NCBI GenBank assembly: GCA_036703315.1
Contig: DATNPH010000120.1
Coordinates: 13,713-77,712, forward strand
Source: DATNPH01 sp036703315
GTDB taxonomy: Bacteria > Cyanobacteriota > Cyanobacteriia > Cyanobacteriales > Coleofasciculaceae
Reading direction: 5' to 3'
DNA: 64,000 nt
Below, piece by piece: positions 52,073 through 61,582 of this stretch. The first letter of the stretch is position 1; the number at the start of each line of letters is the position of its first letter. A program made the translations under genes and the position numbers. A model generated the notes under the pieces. The model did no database searches. It was not told the origin of the DNA and saw only the letters and a program-made list of their open reading frames with translations.

Positions 52073-52142
52073 CCCAACCCCCCCAATTTTGGGGGGAGCA
52101 GGAGCTTAAAAGTCCCCCAGAATTGGGGATTTTGGGTTCCTT
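52073..52142. repeat. GC-rich palindromic repeats
   Basis: Two palindromes, CCCCCCCAATTTTGGGGGG and TCCCCCAGAATTGGGGGA-like, in tandem, like the elements at 17993 and inside the 35.7-kb gene. Non-coding dispersed repeats typical of cyanobacteria. Confidence 0.65.
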
Positions 52143-52195
52143 GCAGAGCTTTCTAGCTCCCTAACACCTACCACCTACCACCCCACTCCCTATTT

Positions 52196-52663
52196 TTAGG
52201 TAAGACTCCCGATCACCTGATCAATCAACTCTGAAAGCCGTTGTCGATCAGCCGTGGGAATTCCTGCCAGTGCTTGTTCTCGGATTTCCATAGCAATTGG
52301 AGGCAATACTGCTTCTAGTTCCTTACCAGCTTCGGTTAGCCAGATGCGCCAGATGCGGCGATCGCGACAATCACGTTCGCGACGCACCAAACCTCGTTCT
52401 TCCATCCGATCTAGCACCCCGGTTAACGTGCCTCCTACCTGTTGCAGTTTCTCCCCAATACTAGACGTGGCTAAGCCATCTTCTTCCCACAGACAACACA
52501 GCACCACCCAGTGAAACGTAGTTAATCCGAACGGCTCCAATCGTTCCTGAAATGTTCGACCAAGCAGCTGGGAAAGCAGTTTGATTCGATAACCAAGGCT
52601 GTAGGGAGCTAGAATCTCATCCCAGTGCGTTAGGTGTCTGTGATTCACAGAAATAGAAGACAT
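52196..52663 (-). CDS. MarR-family regulator 1
   Basis: 155 residues, winged-helix MarR fold: LGYRIKLLSQLLGRTFQERLEPFGLTTFHWVVLCCLW, GEKLQQVGGTLTGVLDRMEERGLVRRERDCRDRR (recognition helix and wing), LTEAGKELEAV. Nearly identical in layout to MarR 2 at 58789, so the two arose by duplication. It lies 72 bp downstream of the EmrB-type gene on the same strand and probably represses or senses substrates of this efflux cluster. The ligand is unknown. Confidence 0.92.
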   Translation of the reverse strand: MSSISVNHRHLTHWDEILAPYSLGYRIKLLSQLLGRTFQERLEPFGLTTFHWVVLCCLWEEDGLATSSIGEKLQQVGGTLTGVLDRMEERGLVRRERDCRDRRIWRIWLTEAGKELEAVLPPIAMEIREQALAGIPTADRQRLSELIDQVIGSLT

Positions 52664-52735
52664 GCAGCCAAAAATTGCTTAAAATCCGTAATTTTATGGT
52701 ATCATTTTTAGGCTTGACTCATGTCTTTCGATTTG

Positions 52736-54325
52736 TTAATGTGCCGCGGTACCAGCACCTGATTTCACTTTCTTACAGAAAAGAAGGGTAAAACCACTCA
52801 CTAATAAAGCAAAACCGACGAAATAAAAGCCATCGTTGAAAGCCATTACATAGGCTTCGCGCCGGACTATATTATCGATCGCAGCGATCGCTTGGTCGTG
52901 GGCAGTCACCGGATTACTTCCTCGACTGATGAAAGTCTGAGTCAGCTGGTCGATCCGTTGCTGAGTTTCCGGGTCAAATATCGAAACAGACTCTCCAATA
53001 CGATTGGAGTGAAACTGCTGCCGCTGCGTCAATAGGGTTGAAAGAATAGCAATCCCAACTGACCCACCCAAGTTACGGAGCATATTAAATAGACCGGAGG
53101 CGGAACCGGCTTGTTCGGGTTCAATACCGCCAGTGGTAAGGGCAGTTAGGGGCAAGATCATCAAGGGTTGTCCCAAAGCGCGAACCAGCTGTGACCAGCG
53201 CAATTGATCGATACCTGTTTCGTGGGTCATGTGCGAATTCATAAAACAGCTGACGGCAAACAAGCTAAACCCCGCCGCCGCTAAGAAACGTGCATCGATG
53301 CGTTGCATGAGTTTCGGCACAAAGGGAATTAAAAATAGTTGCGGTAACCCAGACCACATAATTACCTCGCCAATTTGCATGGCGGTGTAATTCTGAATTC
53401 TGGAGAGATACAGCGGCAAAATGTAAATCGAGCCGTACAATCCTAGTCCCAGGGAAAGAGCAGAGAGACTACCGATACCAAAGTTATGCCGCAGTAACAA
53501 ACGCAAATTGATAAATGGTCGCCGACGGGTTAATTCAATCCAGAAGAAGAGGGCAAGAAAAATTACGGCAACAACGGCTAACTGAGAAATTTCTCTAGAC
53601 GAAAACCAATCTTTGCGGTTTCCTTCTTCTAACACCACCTCCAAGGAACCCAAGCCAATCGCCATCGAGATAATCCCCCACCAGTCGCCCCCTTTCAACA
53701 AGTTCAGTTGCATGGGTTGCTGGGGAAGGGCGTAGGCGATCGTGGCTAACATGATTATCCCTGGAATCACGTTCAAGTAGAAGTTGTACTGCCAGCCCAG
53801 GTTATCCGTCAGCCATCCTCCCAGCGTTGGACCAATTGATGGTGCAAAGGTAGCTGTAATTGAAAACAATGCCATACCAATCGGCTGTTTGGCTGGAGGT
53901 AAACTTGTCAGCACTATAGTCAATGCCATTGGAATCAGAATGCCCCCCGTAAATCCTTGCAGGGCGCGGAACGCAATCATCATCGGCAGATTTACCGCCC
54001 ACGCACAACAAACGGAAAAGAAGATGAATAGGGCAGTATTGATTAACAAATATCGGCGTACAGAAAATACTTTTGACAACCAGCCTGTCAACGGAATTAC
54101 CACCACCTCAGCGACCAGATAAGCGGTTGAAATCCAAGAACCTTCCTCTAACGTCGCACCCAGGGACGCTTGAATCTCTTGGAGAGAAGAGTTAGTAATC
54201 TGAATATCCAAAACCGCCATGAATGCCCCTAGCATTGCTCCCATCAGACCTATCCAGGTTTTCCGGGAGACGCGATCAGATGGAGGCATTTGCTCTGGCT
54301 TTCTAATTGCACCTGTATCAGCCAT
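52736..54325 (-). CDS. EmrB/QacA-type multidrug efflux MFS transporter (DHA2)
   Basis: About 529 residues from ATG 54325 (MADTGAIRKPE), with 14 predicted membrane helices. Family signatures: motif D1-like AVLDIQITNSSLQEIQASLG, motif A-like GWLSKVFSVRRYLL, motif C FAPSIGPTLGGWLTDNLGW. Such proteins export drugs with an EmrA-type adaptor (the HlyD protein at 57084). A TTG four codons upstream is an alternative start. It stands between MarR 1 and a decayed WD40-AAA gene. Confidence 0.93.
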   Translation of the reverse strand: MADTGAIRKPEQMPPSDRVSRKTWIGLMGAMLGAFMAVLDIQITNSSLQEIQASLGATLEEGSWISTAYLVAEVVVIPLTGWLSKVFSVRRYLLINTALFIFFSVCCAWAVNLPMMIAFRALQGFTGGILIPMALTIVLTSLPPAKQPIGMALFSITATFAPSIGPTLGGWLTDNLGWQYNFYLNVIPGIIMLATIAYALPQQPMQLNLLKGGDWWGIISMAIGLGSLEVVLEEGNRKDWFSSREISQLAVVAVIFLALFFWIELTRRRPFINLRLLLRHNFGIGSLSALSLGLGLYGSIYILPLYLSRIQNYTAMQIGEVIMWSGLPQLFLIPFVPKLMQRIDARFLAAAGFSLFAVSCFMNSHMTHETGIDQLRWSQLVRALGQPLMILPLTALTTGGIEPEQAGSASGLFNMLRNLGGSVGIAILSTLLTQRQQFHSNRIGESVSIFDPETQQRIDQLTQTFISRGSNPVTAHDQAIAAIDNIVRREAYVMAFNDGFYFVGFALLVSGFTLLFCKKVKSGAGTAAH

Positions 54326-54643
54326 AACAATTAACAATTAAAAATTAGTATCACACGGATCAATTCAGGGTCTTGAACTTTGAGCAAAATTTAACTAAAG
54401 AATCTGAAAGGCTTTCATCCTTGTAGGGTAATCACTCGTGACACCTGACAAATCTGAACTAGCTTGCTCGACTCCTAGGTGACTTATGAGTAACCTGCGA
54501 ACGCGTGCGGATTCAAGTAACGAAATTAATCTGCGATCGCGGATTTAATTTTCTGCTATACCAACAGCTCTAAACAAAATCCATACAAACCTTTTTGTTG
54601 GTTGACAATGCTTTTAATTGCCTTGAGTCAAGCTTTTACCTCA

Positions 54644-55571
54644 TCATAAGCGGCGTTTCTCTAGAATGCTTCGTCCAGCTGGATGACCTGAAGCAATATC
54701 ATCGCAGAGAGGGCGATCGCTCTGTTCCAGTTTCGCATTTGTTCTCAGGTAATGTCCTACCCAACCACAGCCATACTTCAGGATGTTATCGGGGTGTACC
54801 ACTGTATTGAGATCCCACAGAACAACAGTCTGATCGTTACTGGCAGAGGCAAGGGTTTTCCCATCTGGGCTAAATTCGATTTGTTCAACTGAAGCTTTAT
54901 GCCCGTTCAAGATTGTTATCAAGGTACCATCCGCTAACGGCTGTTTGACGACTAACCCTAACAGCGCTAATTCAGTTTGTTCTCGACTGTCATCGGTTTC
55001 GACCTCCACACCTTGTAAAATTTGTTGGTAGATGCCCAGCAATCTCCCAGAGCGTTCCTCGTTTCTCAGGATGTGATCGCGTATCGTCCTTAAATGTTCT
55101 GGCTCATCTTGGGATTCCCACTTGTGGATAATGCGTGACTTCACCACACTTTCCACCCAAAATCCCTCCGTTCCTGAGGGAATGGTCAGCGCCCCACTTA
55201 CTTTGTCTTTACTGGAACTCAGAACTGATTGACCTAACTTTTGGGTCAGAAATGGCTGTCCTCTTGTCCAGGCTAATATCTCTTTAAGTACCTCTTGAGA
55301 ATTTCCTTCTTTTAGCTCTAATCCCTGAGCTAACGGCTGCGTTCCTCCAGATAAAGCCATGCAGTTCTATCGCTTTTCCAATATTAAAAGGGGTTCTATT
55401 GCTGTCTTGAATTAAATCTGAGGGCGTTGCCACCCCGAAAATTGCAAAAGTAATCCGCTTGTATTCTGGCTCGATAGCTCGTTGATTATATAGAAATCTA
55501 ATCAGGGCAAAAAAATCATCAATGGGGAAATCCCGGCTGAGGATGCTATCTATTTCATCAATAATGCATTA
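54644..55571 (-). pseudogene. Decayed AAA/STAND-WD40 gene
   Basis: The upstream frame (about 55571-55350) reads IDEIDSILSRDFPIDDFFALI, then KRITFAIFGVATPSDLIQDS and FNIGKAIELHGF, the Walker B and later part of a cyanobacterial AAA-like domain. A frameshift near 55350 leads into GGTQPLAQGLELKEGN...LAWTRGQPFLTQKLGQ (54644-55360). Next comes a single WD40 blade (ITILNGHKASVEQIEFSPDGKTLASASNDQTVVLWDL) and the family C-terminus. The N-terminus with Walker A and most WD40 blades are missing. A relic with a 5' truncation, a frameshift and an internal deletion. Confidence 0.75.
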
Positions 55572-55609
55572 ATTTTTTGTTAGTAGCAAAAGACTTTTCA
55601 CATCAGCTT

Positions 55610-56887
55610 TTAGGAAGAAGACTTAGAAAGCACGCCAATTCTGTGATACACGGGTAGAATTAAACGCCTTAATTCGGGCAACTGCTTAGCAAAAACCAGA
55701 GAACCTAAAATACAAAAAAGCCCACCAACCATTACTGTATTCGGTGCACCGATTTGACTAGCCAAAGCACCTGCTGCTAAGTTACCAAATGGTAATATAC
55801 CTAAGAAAGACATTGTGTACAAGCTCATCAATCGTCCGCGCTTATCCTCTTCCACAATAGTTTGCAAAATCGTGTTACTAGAGGCGATTTGAAGAATTGA
55901 GGCACAGCCAACAAGTAACATCATTAGTAAAGATAGCCAGAGGATACGGGACTGAGAAAAAATAATTAATCCAAGTCCTAAGAGAGCCGGAGAAAAAGCG
56001 ATAATTTTTCCTAAGCCAATTACACTTTGACGAGAACTTAGATAAATACCACCAATTAACGCTCCTACCCCCGAACCCGCCATCAGAAAACCCAGCGTTT
56101 CAGCCCCACCGCCAAGAATTTTTTGTGCAAATATTGGTACCAAAACTGTATAGGGCATGCCCATAAAACTGAATAAGGCTAGCAAAAGTAAAATTGCCCG
56201 GATTGGTGGAAAGCCAAAGGCATAGATAAATCCTTCTTTTAATCTTTGCCAGACATTAGTGGTTTGCTTGGGTATCTTTCTGGGCTTGAGATTCATCGCT
56301 AACAAGCTAGCAATTACGGCAATATAACTGAGTCCATCAATGAGAAAACATACGCCTGCGCCAACGCTGGCAATTAGCAACCCCGCAATAGCAGGCCCAA
56401 CTAATCGCGCTCCATTGAACATCGAAGAATTGAGAGCGATCGCATTCCCTAAATCTTCCCGTCTCTCCACCATTTCTGTCACGAACGCCTGACGAGCGGG
56501 TGAGTCAAAGGCATTGATAAAACCTTGAAAGATACTCAGCAGGATAATGTGCCAAATATCAATGTTGCCAGTCAGCGCCAAACCGGCTAGCACTAAAGAC
56601 TGGATCATCGCCAGTATTTGAGTAGTAATTAGAATTCGATGGCGATTCCATCGATCAACGAGAATCCCGCCAAAGGGAGAAATAACAAAGCTGGGAATTT
56701 GGCTGGAAAAGCCCACGACTCCCAACAACAAGGCGGAGTTTGTCAAACGATAAACTAACCAAATCATGGCAACTTGAGTCATCCAAGTGCCAATCAGAGA
56801 AATAGCTTGTCCAGCGAAGAAGAGACGGTAATTTCTCGAATCTAAGGCACGCAGAATTGGCTTTAACTTTGATATGCCAAAGCTCAT
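55610..56887 (-). CDS. MFS transporter (MFS_3 / EntS-like)
   Basis: 425 residues with about 12 membrane helices. RNYRLFFAGQAISLIGTWMTQVAMIWLVYRLT and PSFVISPFGGILVDRWNRHRIL are typical of the MFS_3 group, which includes enterobactin exporter EntS and macrolide exporters. It lies between the EmrA-type adaptor gene (197 bp upstream on the minus strand) and the WD40-AAA relic. It could export a siderophore or drug; the substrate is unknown. Confidence 0.92.
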   Translation of the reverse strand: MSFGISKLKPILRALDSRNYRLFFAGQAISLIGTWMTQVAMIWLVYRLTNSALLLGVVGFSSQIPSFVISPFGGILVDRWNRHRILITTQILAMIQSLVLAGLALTGNIDIWHIILLSIFQGFINAFDSPARQAFVTEMVERREDLGNAIALNSSMFNGARLVGPAIAGLLIASVGAGVCFLIDGLSYIAVIASLLAMNLKPRKIPKQTTNVWQRLKEGFIYAFGFPPIRAILLLLALFSFMGMPYTVLVPIFAQKILGGGAETLGFLMAGSGVGALIGGIYLSSRQSVIGLGKIIAFSPALLGLGLIIFSQSRILWLSLLMMLLVGCASILQIASSNTILQTIVEEDKRGRLMSLYTMSFLGILPFGNLAAGALASQIGAPNTVMVGGLFCILGSLVFAKQLPELRRLILPVYHRIGVLSKSSS

Positions 56888-57083
56888 TAAAATACACCTG
56901 TTTACTAACTACAATAAGCTTGTCAGTAAGGAACGCTTATAACCTCTGCTAAAAGCGAGATTCGGTAGTTGGCGTCCTGTACAACTCAAATTCGTGAATT
57001 AATAAATAGGTAGGTGTAATTAAACAAAACTTGTTGGTTTTCGTGATTGGGAAAACCAACAATGTTTATTCTTACTGACCTGC

Positions 57084-58568
57084 TTATTTATGTTCCACGC
57101 TCACAACAGCTGACATTCCAGGAGTAACCCGCGATTCATATCCCCTGATACTTTGAGGATCAAAAGTAATTTTGACGGGAATGCGCTGCACGACTTTAGT
57201 AAAGTTTCCAGTAGCGTTATCGGGAGGCAGCAGGGCAAATTGGGCACCTGAGGCGGGTGAGATACTATCAACACGACCGACAAAGGGGTGATTCGGGAAA
57301 GCATCAAGTTTAACCTCTACCTCTTGCCCTGGCTTGATGTCTTTCAGCTGGGTTTCTTTGAAGTTCGCTGTTATCCAGTAATTGTCCTCCACGATCGCCA
57401 TTAAAGGACTTCCAGGCTGCACTCGTTGTCCGACTTCTATCGTTTTGCGACCGATTCGTCCATCACTAGGAGCGACGATGTTGGTGTAAGACAGTTGTAG
57501 CTGGGCGTCTTTGAGAGACGCTTCTGCTTGAGCTATAGCTGATTTCGCTGCTTCGTATTGAGCGCGATTCACCTCAGTTTGTTGACCGCCTGCTGTAGCT
57601 TGTTGCAACCCACCCTTGGAGGCAGCCAGTTTGGCTTGGGCACTGGCGACACCTTGTTGAGCCTGTGCTAGTTGGGACTGCGCTCTAGCGACGCCTTGTC
57701 TAGCTTGAGCTAGCTTAGCCTGAGCTTGTTGAACGCCTTGCTCAGCAGCTCTTTTTTGAGCACTAGCCACTTCATAGGCTGCCTTAGCTGTATCTAACTG
57801 CTGGCGAGGAATAGCACCTTGCTGAAAAAGCGTGAGGTAGCGGTTGTAATCTGCTTGTGCCCTCTGCAACGTCGCATCCGCCTGAGCAACTTGGGCTTGA
57901 GCTGCGGGAATTCCCGCTTCAGCCTCGGCAACTGCTGCTTGAGCGGTCGGAATTCCTACTTGAGCTTCGGCGACTGCCGCTTGAGCAGCATCAATGTTAG
58001 CGGCAGCTGCCGAAACATCTCCCTGAGCTTGAGTCGTCTTAGCTGAAGTGGTTTCTGACGCCAGAGTAATATTAGACTGCGCCGCGTTAGCCTGACGCTC
58101 AGCTGAGACTAGTGCAGCCTGAGCTTGTTGAGCTTTCACCTGAAGGTCACGGGGGTCAAGCTTCACAAGCAGTTGTCCCTTTTTCACAAGCTGGTTATCA
58201 TTCACGTCAATTTCGGAGACGGTGCCATTGATGCGGCTATTGACTTGGTGAATGTGACCTGAAACTGTAGCGTTGTCTGTTTCTTCGTGGGTTGATGCGT
58301 GTTGCCAATAGTGATAACCAAAATTACCAGCCACAATTGCGGCTATGCCTGCTACTGCAAAAATCAGCGGCTTTCGATTCTTCTTCTTAGGTGAGGGTTG
58401 AGAAGTCGAAGGTTGATCTTGTTCTTGGTCATGAGTGACCTCAGGGACTAACTCGGGTGGTGCAGTTTCTACTTTGTCAACTACTGGAAGCTGATTTTGT
58501 GAAAGCGGTTTTTCCTCTAGCACTACCGCTCCATGTCCATTTAATGAGGCCTTGTTTGAGCGTTCCAT
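57084..58568 (-). CDS. EmrA/HlyD-type membrane fusion adaptor
   Basis: 494 residues. A cytoplasmic Pro/Glu-rich N-terminus, one membrane helix (about 70-90, KPLIFAVAGIAAIVAGNFGYHY), then the lipoyl half VNSRINGTVSEIDVNDNQLVKKGQLLVKLD. A very long Ala/Gln coiled coil (about 130-340) contains near-perfect internal repeats (AAVAEAQVGIPTAQ / AAVAEAEAGIPAAQ). The second lipoyl half and beta barrel (IVAPSDGRIGRKTIEVGQRVQPG) and a C-terminal domain complete it. It links an inner-membrane MFS pump to an outer-membrane channel. Confidence 0.94.
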   Translation of the reverse strand: MERSNKASLNGHGAVVLEEKPLSQNQLPVVDKVETAPPELVPEVTHDQEQDQPSTSQPSPKKKNRKPLIFAVAGIAAIVAGNFGYHYWQHASTHEETDNATVSGHIHQVNSRINGTVSEIDVNDNQLVKKGQLLVKLDPRDLQVKAQQAQAALVSAERQANAAQSNITLASETTSAKTTQAQGDVSAAAANIDAAQAAVAEAQVGIPTAQAAVAEAEAGIPAAQAQVAQADATLQRAQADYNRYLTLFQQGAIPRQQLDTAKAAYEVASAQKRAAEQGVQQAQAKLAQARQGVARAQSQLAQAQQGVASAQAKLAASKGGLQQATAGGQQTEVNRAQYEAAKSAIAQAEASLKDAQLQLSYTNIVAPSDGRIGRKTIEVGQRVQPGSPLMAIVEDNYWITANFKETQLKDIKPGQEVEVKLDAFPNHPFVGRVDSISPASGAQFALLPPDNATGNFTKVVQRIPVKITFDPQSIRGYESRVTPGMSAVVSVEHK

Positions 58569-58788
58569 AGTCCTTATCTTTTTGGGTTACTGGGTTGGAG
58601 AATTGTTACAAGAAAAACGATTTACTAAGTAGTCATTTATTTCATATACGTAATATCATTTTGCAGATTCCCAAAAAACAGTGACTTAACTCCTTTATTA
58701 CTTAGCATCCGTAGTATTGAGTTTATAAAAATTAATCTTCCAAGACCCCCTTCTGCTGGATGATCTTAAATTGCTTCTTAAGGACGTT
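58569..58788. promoter_or_regulatory. Gap between MarR 2 and the EmrA-type gene
   Basis: 220 bp, AT-rich. It may hold a promoter for the efflux genes, but I see no clear palindrome or boxes. Confidence 0.35.
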
Positions 58789-59256
58789 TTAGGAAAGATT
58801 GGTAATTGCCTGTTCAAGAAGTTGCCGAAGTTTTTCTTGATCAGATGTTGAAATCCCTACCATTGCCTGATCACGTAATTCCTTGGCAATGGGAAGTAAC
58901 GTTGCTTCGAGCTCCTTCCCGGCTTGGGATAGCCAAATACGGCAGATGCGGCGATCGCGACTATCACGTTCTCGACGCACTAGCCCTCGTTCCTCCATCC
59001 GATCTAGCACTCCCGTTAAAGTGCCTCCTACCTGTTGCAGTCTTTCTCCAATCGTGGAGGTGGCTAATCCATCTTCTTTCCATAGACAACATAGCACGAC
59101 CCAATGAAATGGAGTCAGTCCAAACGGATCTAGTCGCTCCTGAAACTGACGGGTCAGCAGTTGGGAGAGCAGTTTGATCCGGTAGCCGAGATTATAGGGA
59201 GCTAGAACTTCTTCCCAGGGGGGCATCTGTCTGCGGTTTATGGAAGCAGAAAGCAT
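58789..59256 (-). CDS. MarR-family regulator 2
   Basis: 155 residues, paralogous to MarR 1 (shared LGYRIKLLSQLL, FHWVVLCCLWKEDGLATSTIGERLQQVGG, TGVLDRMEERGLVRRERDSRDRR). It lies upstream of the EmrA-type gene in the same direction and is probably the first gene of the cluster. A perfect TTGTC-N5-GACAA palindrome 47 bp before its start is a candidate autoregulatory site. Two MarR copies at the ends of one cluster suggest that they control different promoters or ligands. Confidence 0.92.
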   Translation of the reverse strand: MLSASINRRQMPPWEEVLAPYNLGYRIKLLSQLLTRQFQERLDPFGLTPFHWVVLCCLWKEDGLATSTIGERLQQVGGTLTGVLDRMEERGLVRRERDSRDRRICRIWLSQAGKELEATLLPIAKELRDQAMVGISTSDQEKLRQLLEQAITNLS

Positions 59257-59302
59257 AAACTAGCAATTACTTCGTGTGCGTACTATTAACATAACATCTT
59301 TT

Positions 59303-59317
59303 TTGTCTTATTGACAA
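59303..59317. promoter_or_regulatory. Candidate MarR operator
   Basis: Perfect palindrome TTGTC-TTATT-GACAA, a shape common for MarR-family operators, 47 bp upstream of the MarR 2 start. Inference from motif shape only. Confidence 0.45.
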
Positions 59318-59411
59318 GCCAAAGAGTAGCAGTTTGTTAGTACTGACCTGTTTATCCTTGCACAACGGGAGTAATATAAATACTTTGTCGTTTTCCAGGG
59401 TGGAGAAATTA

Positions 59412-59534
59412 ATGGGTCGTGCTGCAAAAGTTGTCTTGACCTATTCAGCTGAAGTGGATACCTCTGTAGGTATCCCGGCTAACCAAGCCATGTCGTTAAT
59501 GCACAATTTCGTTTGTACCCTGCCCAAGCCCTAG
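59412..59534 (+). pseudogene. 5' stump of an ordinary argG
   Basis: Reads MGRAAKVVLTYSAEVDTSVGIP, close to the normal cyanobacterial ArgG start (MGRAxKVVLAYSGGVDTSVCIP), but the ATP-loop SGG has become SAE and Cys is Gly. After about 22 codons the similarity ends and the frame stops. The rest of the gene is missing; a dispersed repeat (copy B) follows. Confidence 0.7.
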
Positions 59535-59609
59535 TGCCGCTCCATTGAAAGTCAAAAGTCTTCGACCGCTTGTAAGCTGGCCACTTATTTCTGCCAGCCT
59601 GCACTAGTT
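59530..59609. repeat. Dispersed element, copy B
   Basis: Begins CTAGTGCCGCT, contains AAGTCAAAAGTC, then CGACCGCTTGTAAGCTGG and ends CTGCACTAG. The outermost TAGTGC / GCACTA are inverted. It corresponds to copy A at 50517-50642 but lacks the expanded heptamer array. Confidence 0.65.
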
Positions 59610-59711
59610 ACGACGGTTAACAGTTGTCCAACCGAGTTCATATTTAGTTCACACACATGCTTTGGTGTGAGTGTGCTTGGTACGCGATGCTACTTGAAAG
59701 GAAAATTTGGA

Positions 59712-60950
59712 ATGAAAGCTCAGGATTTGAAAGGAAAAACTATTGCCTTTGCTGGCTCCGGTGGTCTTGATAGCTGCACAATAACCCGTTGGCTTACAGA
59801 ACAGGGGGTACAGGTTGTGTGTTTTACAGCCGACTTGGGGCAACCTGATGAGGACGATACGGAAGCAATCAAAGAGCGGATGCTGTTGGCTGGTGCATCA
59901 GATTTTGTCTTGTTACCTGTACGAGAAGCCATAGCGGAAGCTGGTCTTAAGGTGATTCAATCTCAAGCCTGCTATGAAGGACGCTACTGGAATACAACAG
60001 GAATCGCCAGATGTGTCCTTGCCGAAGCCATGATCCAAGAGATGAAAAAAAGGGATCTAACTATCTTCAGTCACGGCGCAACAGGACGGGGTAACGATCA
60101 AGTACGTTTTCAACTGATTACCAATATGCTTGCTCCAGAGTTTGAGGTGTATGCTCCCTGGCGTGACGAAGAATTTCTGGCGCGTTTCCCTGGTCGCAGC
60201 GAAATGATTGACTTTTGTCAAGAAAAGGGACTTCCTATCACTGCGACGAAAGATAAACCCTACTCCACTGATGCGAATCTGCTAGGTCTAACTCACGAGT
60301 CGGGACTTCTGGAAGAGCTAACCACACCTGCCCATTTTGTTAAGCCAATTATGGGTTGCTATCCCGCCGATGCTCCCGACAAAGCGGAGGAGTTCACCGT
60401 ACACTTTGAGCAAGGTCGCCCGGTTTCGATTAATGGTAATTCTGTAAATTTAGTCGAGGCAGTTCTTCAGACCAATGCGATCGGTGGACGGAATGGTATC
60501 GGCATCGGTACTCATTTAGTCGAAAACCGTTTTGTGGGAATTAAGTCACGGGGTGTTTATGAAAGCCCTGGTGTAGAAATCCTGGGAACTTGCTATGCAT
60601 TCTTGCTACAACTGATTTTGGATCGTCGTGCCCGTGAGTTCTTTGACCAGCTATCCCTATTGATCGCCAAGCAGATTTATCAGGGTTATTGGTTTGACTT
60701 GGCTACTCAGATGGCACTCCAAGCCATTCAACGAACAGCAGAACTGGCGACAGGAACGATTACAGTTTCTGTTTATAAAGGAAATATCTCGTTTGTCTCT
60801 GCTAGTAATACGCCTCATTCCTTATATTCAGAAGAAAATGCCTCTATGGAAGGTATCGGTAGTTATAATCATGCCGACTCGGAGGGATTGCTACGTGTGT
60901 TTGGTGTAAGTGCGCGTGTACTGGCTACAAGCGGTCAAATTAAGGGTTGA
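59712..60950 (+). CDS. Argininosuccinate synthase-like protein, longer type
   Basis: About 412 residues from ATG 59712. The ATP pyrophosphatase loop AGSGGLDSCTITRWL, then ADLGQPDEDDTEAIKERM, FSHGATGRGNDQVRF, YSTDANLLGLTHESGLLEE and GIGIGTHLVENRFVGIKSRGVYESPG are argininosuccinate-synthase motifs. They are closer to the E. coli-type long ArgG (FTADLGQPDE) than to the short form usual in cyanobacteria. It may make argininosuccinate or a related amide in a special pathway. It sits behind a stump of a normal argG and a repeat, which suggests acquisition by transfer. A GTG at 59667 would add 15 residues of no family character. Confidence 0.85.
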   Translation: MKAQDLKGKTIAFAGSGGLDSCTITRWLTEQGVQVVCFTADLGQPDEDDTEAIKERMLLAGASDFVLLPVREAIAEAGLKVIQSQACYEGRYWNTTGIARCVLAEAMIQEMKKRDLTIFSHGATGRGNDQVRFQLITNMLAPEFEVYAPWRDEEFLARFPGRSEMIDFCQEKGLPITATKDKPYSTDANLLGLTHESGLLEELTTPAHFVKPIMGCYPADAPDKAEEFTVHFEQGRPVSINGNSVNLVEAVLQTNAIGGRNGIGIGTHLVENRFVGIKSRGVYESPGVEILGTCYAFLLQLILDRRAREFFDQLSLLIAKQIYQGYWFDLATQMALQAIQRTAELATGTITVSVYKGNISFVSASNTPHSLYSEENASMEGIGSYNHADSEGLLRVFGVSARVLATSGQIKG

Positions 60951-60972
60951 AGCTCCCCTCCCCAGTTGAGTT

Positions 60973-60999
60973 GGTGCGTTACGCACGAGCTAACGCACC
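60973..60999. terminator. Hairpin after the argG-like gene
   Basis: GGTGCGTT / AACGCACC, 8-bp arms with an 11-base loop, 22 bp after the stop. No T run. It could also be one of the GTGCGTTA-type repeats common in cyanobacteria. Confidence 0.5.
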
Positions 61000-61112
61000 T
61001 TACGCGATGAGCGATCGCACTGATTCCCTAGCTTGCGATCGCTAAAATGTTACTAACAATCCATTGGGATAAGTCTCCATCAACGAGTTCGGGATGTTGA
61101 GAGGAAACCATT

Positions 61113-61568
61113 ATGACCAAAGAATTAGAAGCTAACCGATACAGCTTGTACGAGGCGGACTATCTGACATGGATTGAAACCACTCTAGAGAAGTTGCGGG
61201 TTCGGGACTACTCAAATATCGATTGGGAAAGCCTTATTGAAGAAATCGCAGACATGGGGCGGAGCGAGCGCAGGAGTTTAGAGAGTAATCTTGTCGTAGT
61301 TCTGACTCACTTGCTTAAGTGGCAATTTCAGCCAGCGTTCAGAAGTGGTAGCTGGAAAGGTAGCATTGCTGAGCATCGCCGACGCATCCGAAAAGCCCTC
61401 AAGGAATCTCCTAGCCTCAAGTCTTACCTAGAAGAAGTGTTTGTTGAATGTTATTCAGATGCAGTTGAACAGGCGAGTGCTGAAACTGAACTGCCAGTGG
61501 AGACGTTTCCGCAAGAATGCCCCTACACATCCGCAGAAGTTCTAGACTCTAACTTTCTGCCAAAATGA
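61113..61568 (+). CDS. DUF29 family protein
   Basis: 151 residues. LYEADYLTWIETTLEKLRVRDYSNIDWESLIEEIADMG, SERRSLESNLVVVLTHLLKWQFQP, SWKGSIAEHRRRIRKAL and the ending FPQECPYTSAEVLDSNFLP are typical of DUF29, a family found in large numbers in cyanobacteria. Helical, soluble and of unknown function. GAGAGGAAA precedes the ATG by about seven bases. It is surrounded by broken genes but itself looks intact. Confidence 0.92.
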   Translation: MTKELEANRYSLYEADYLTWIETTLEKLRVRDYSNIDWESLIEEIADMGRSERRSLESNLVVVLTHLLKWQFQPAFRSGSWKGSIAEHRRRIRKALKESPSLKSYLEEVFVECYSDAVEQASAETELPVETFPQECPYTSAEVLDSNFLPK

Positions 61569-61582
61569 GCGATCGCGCTTGG

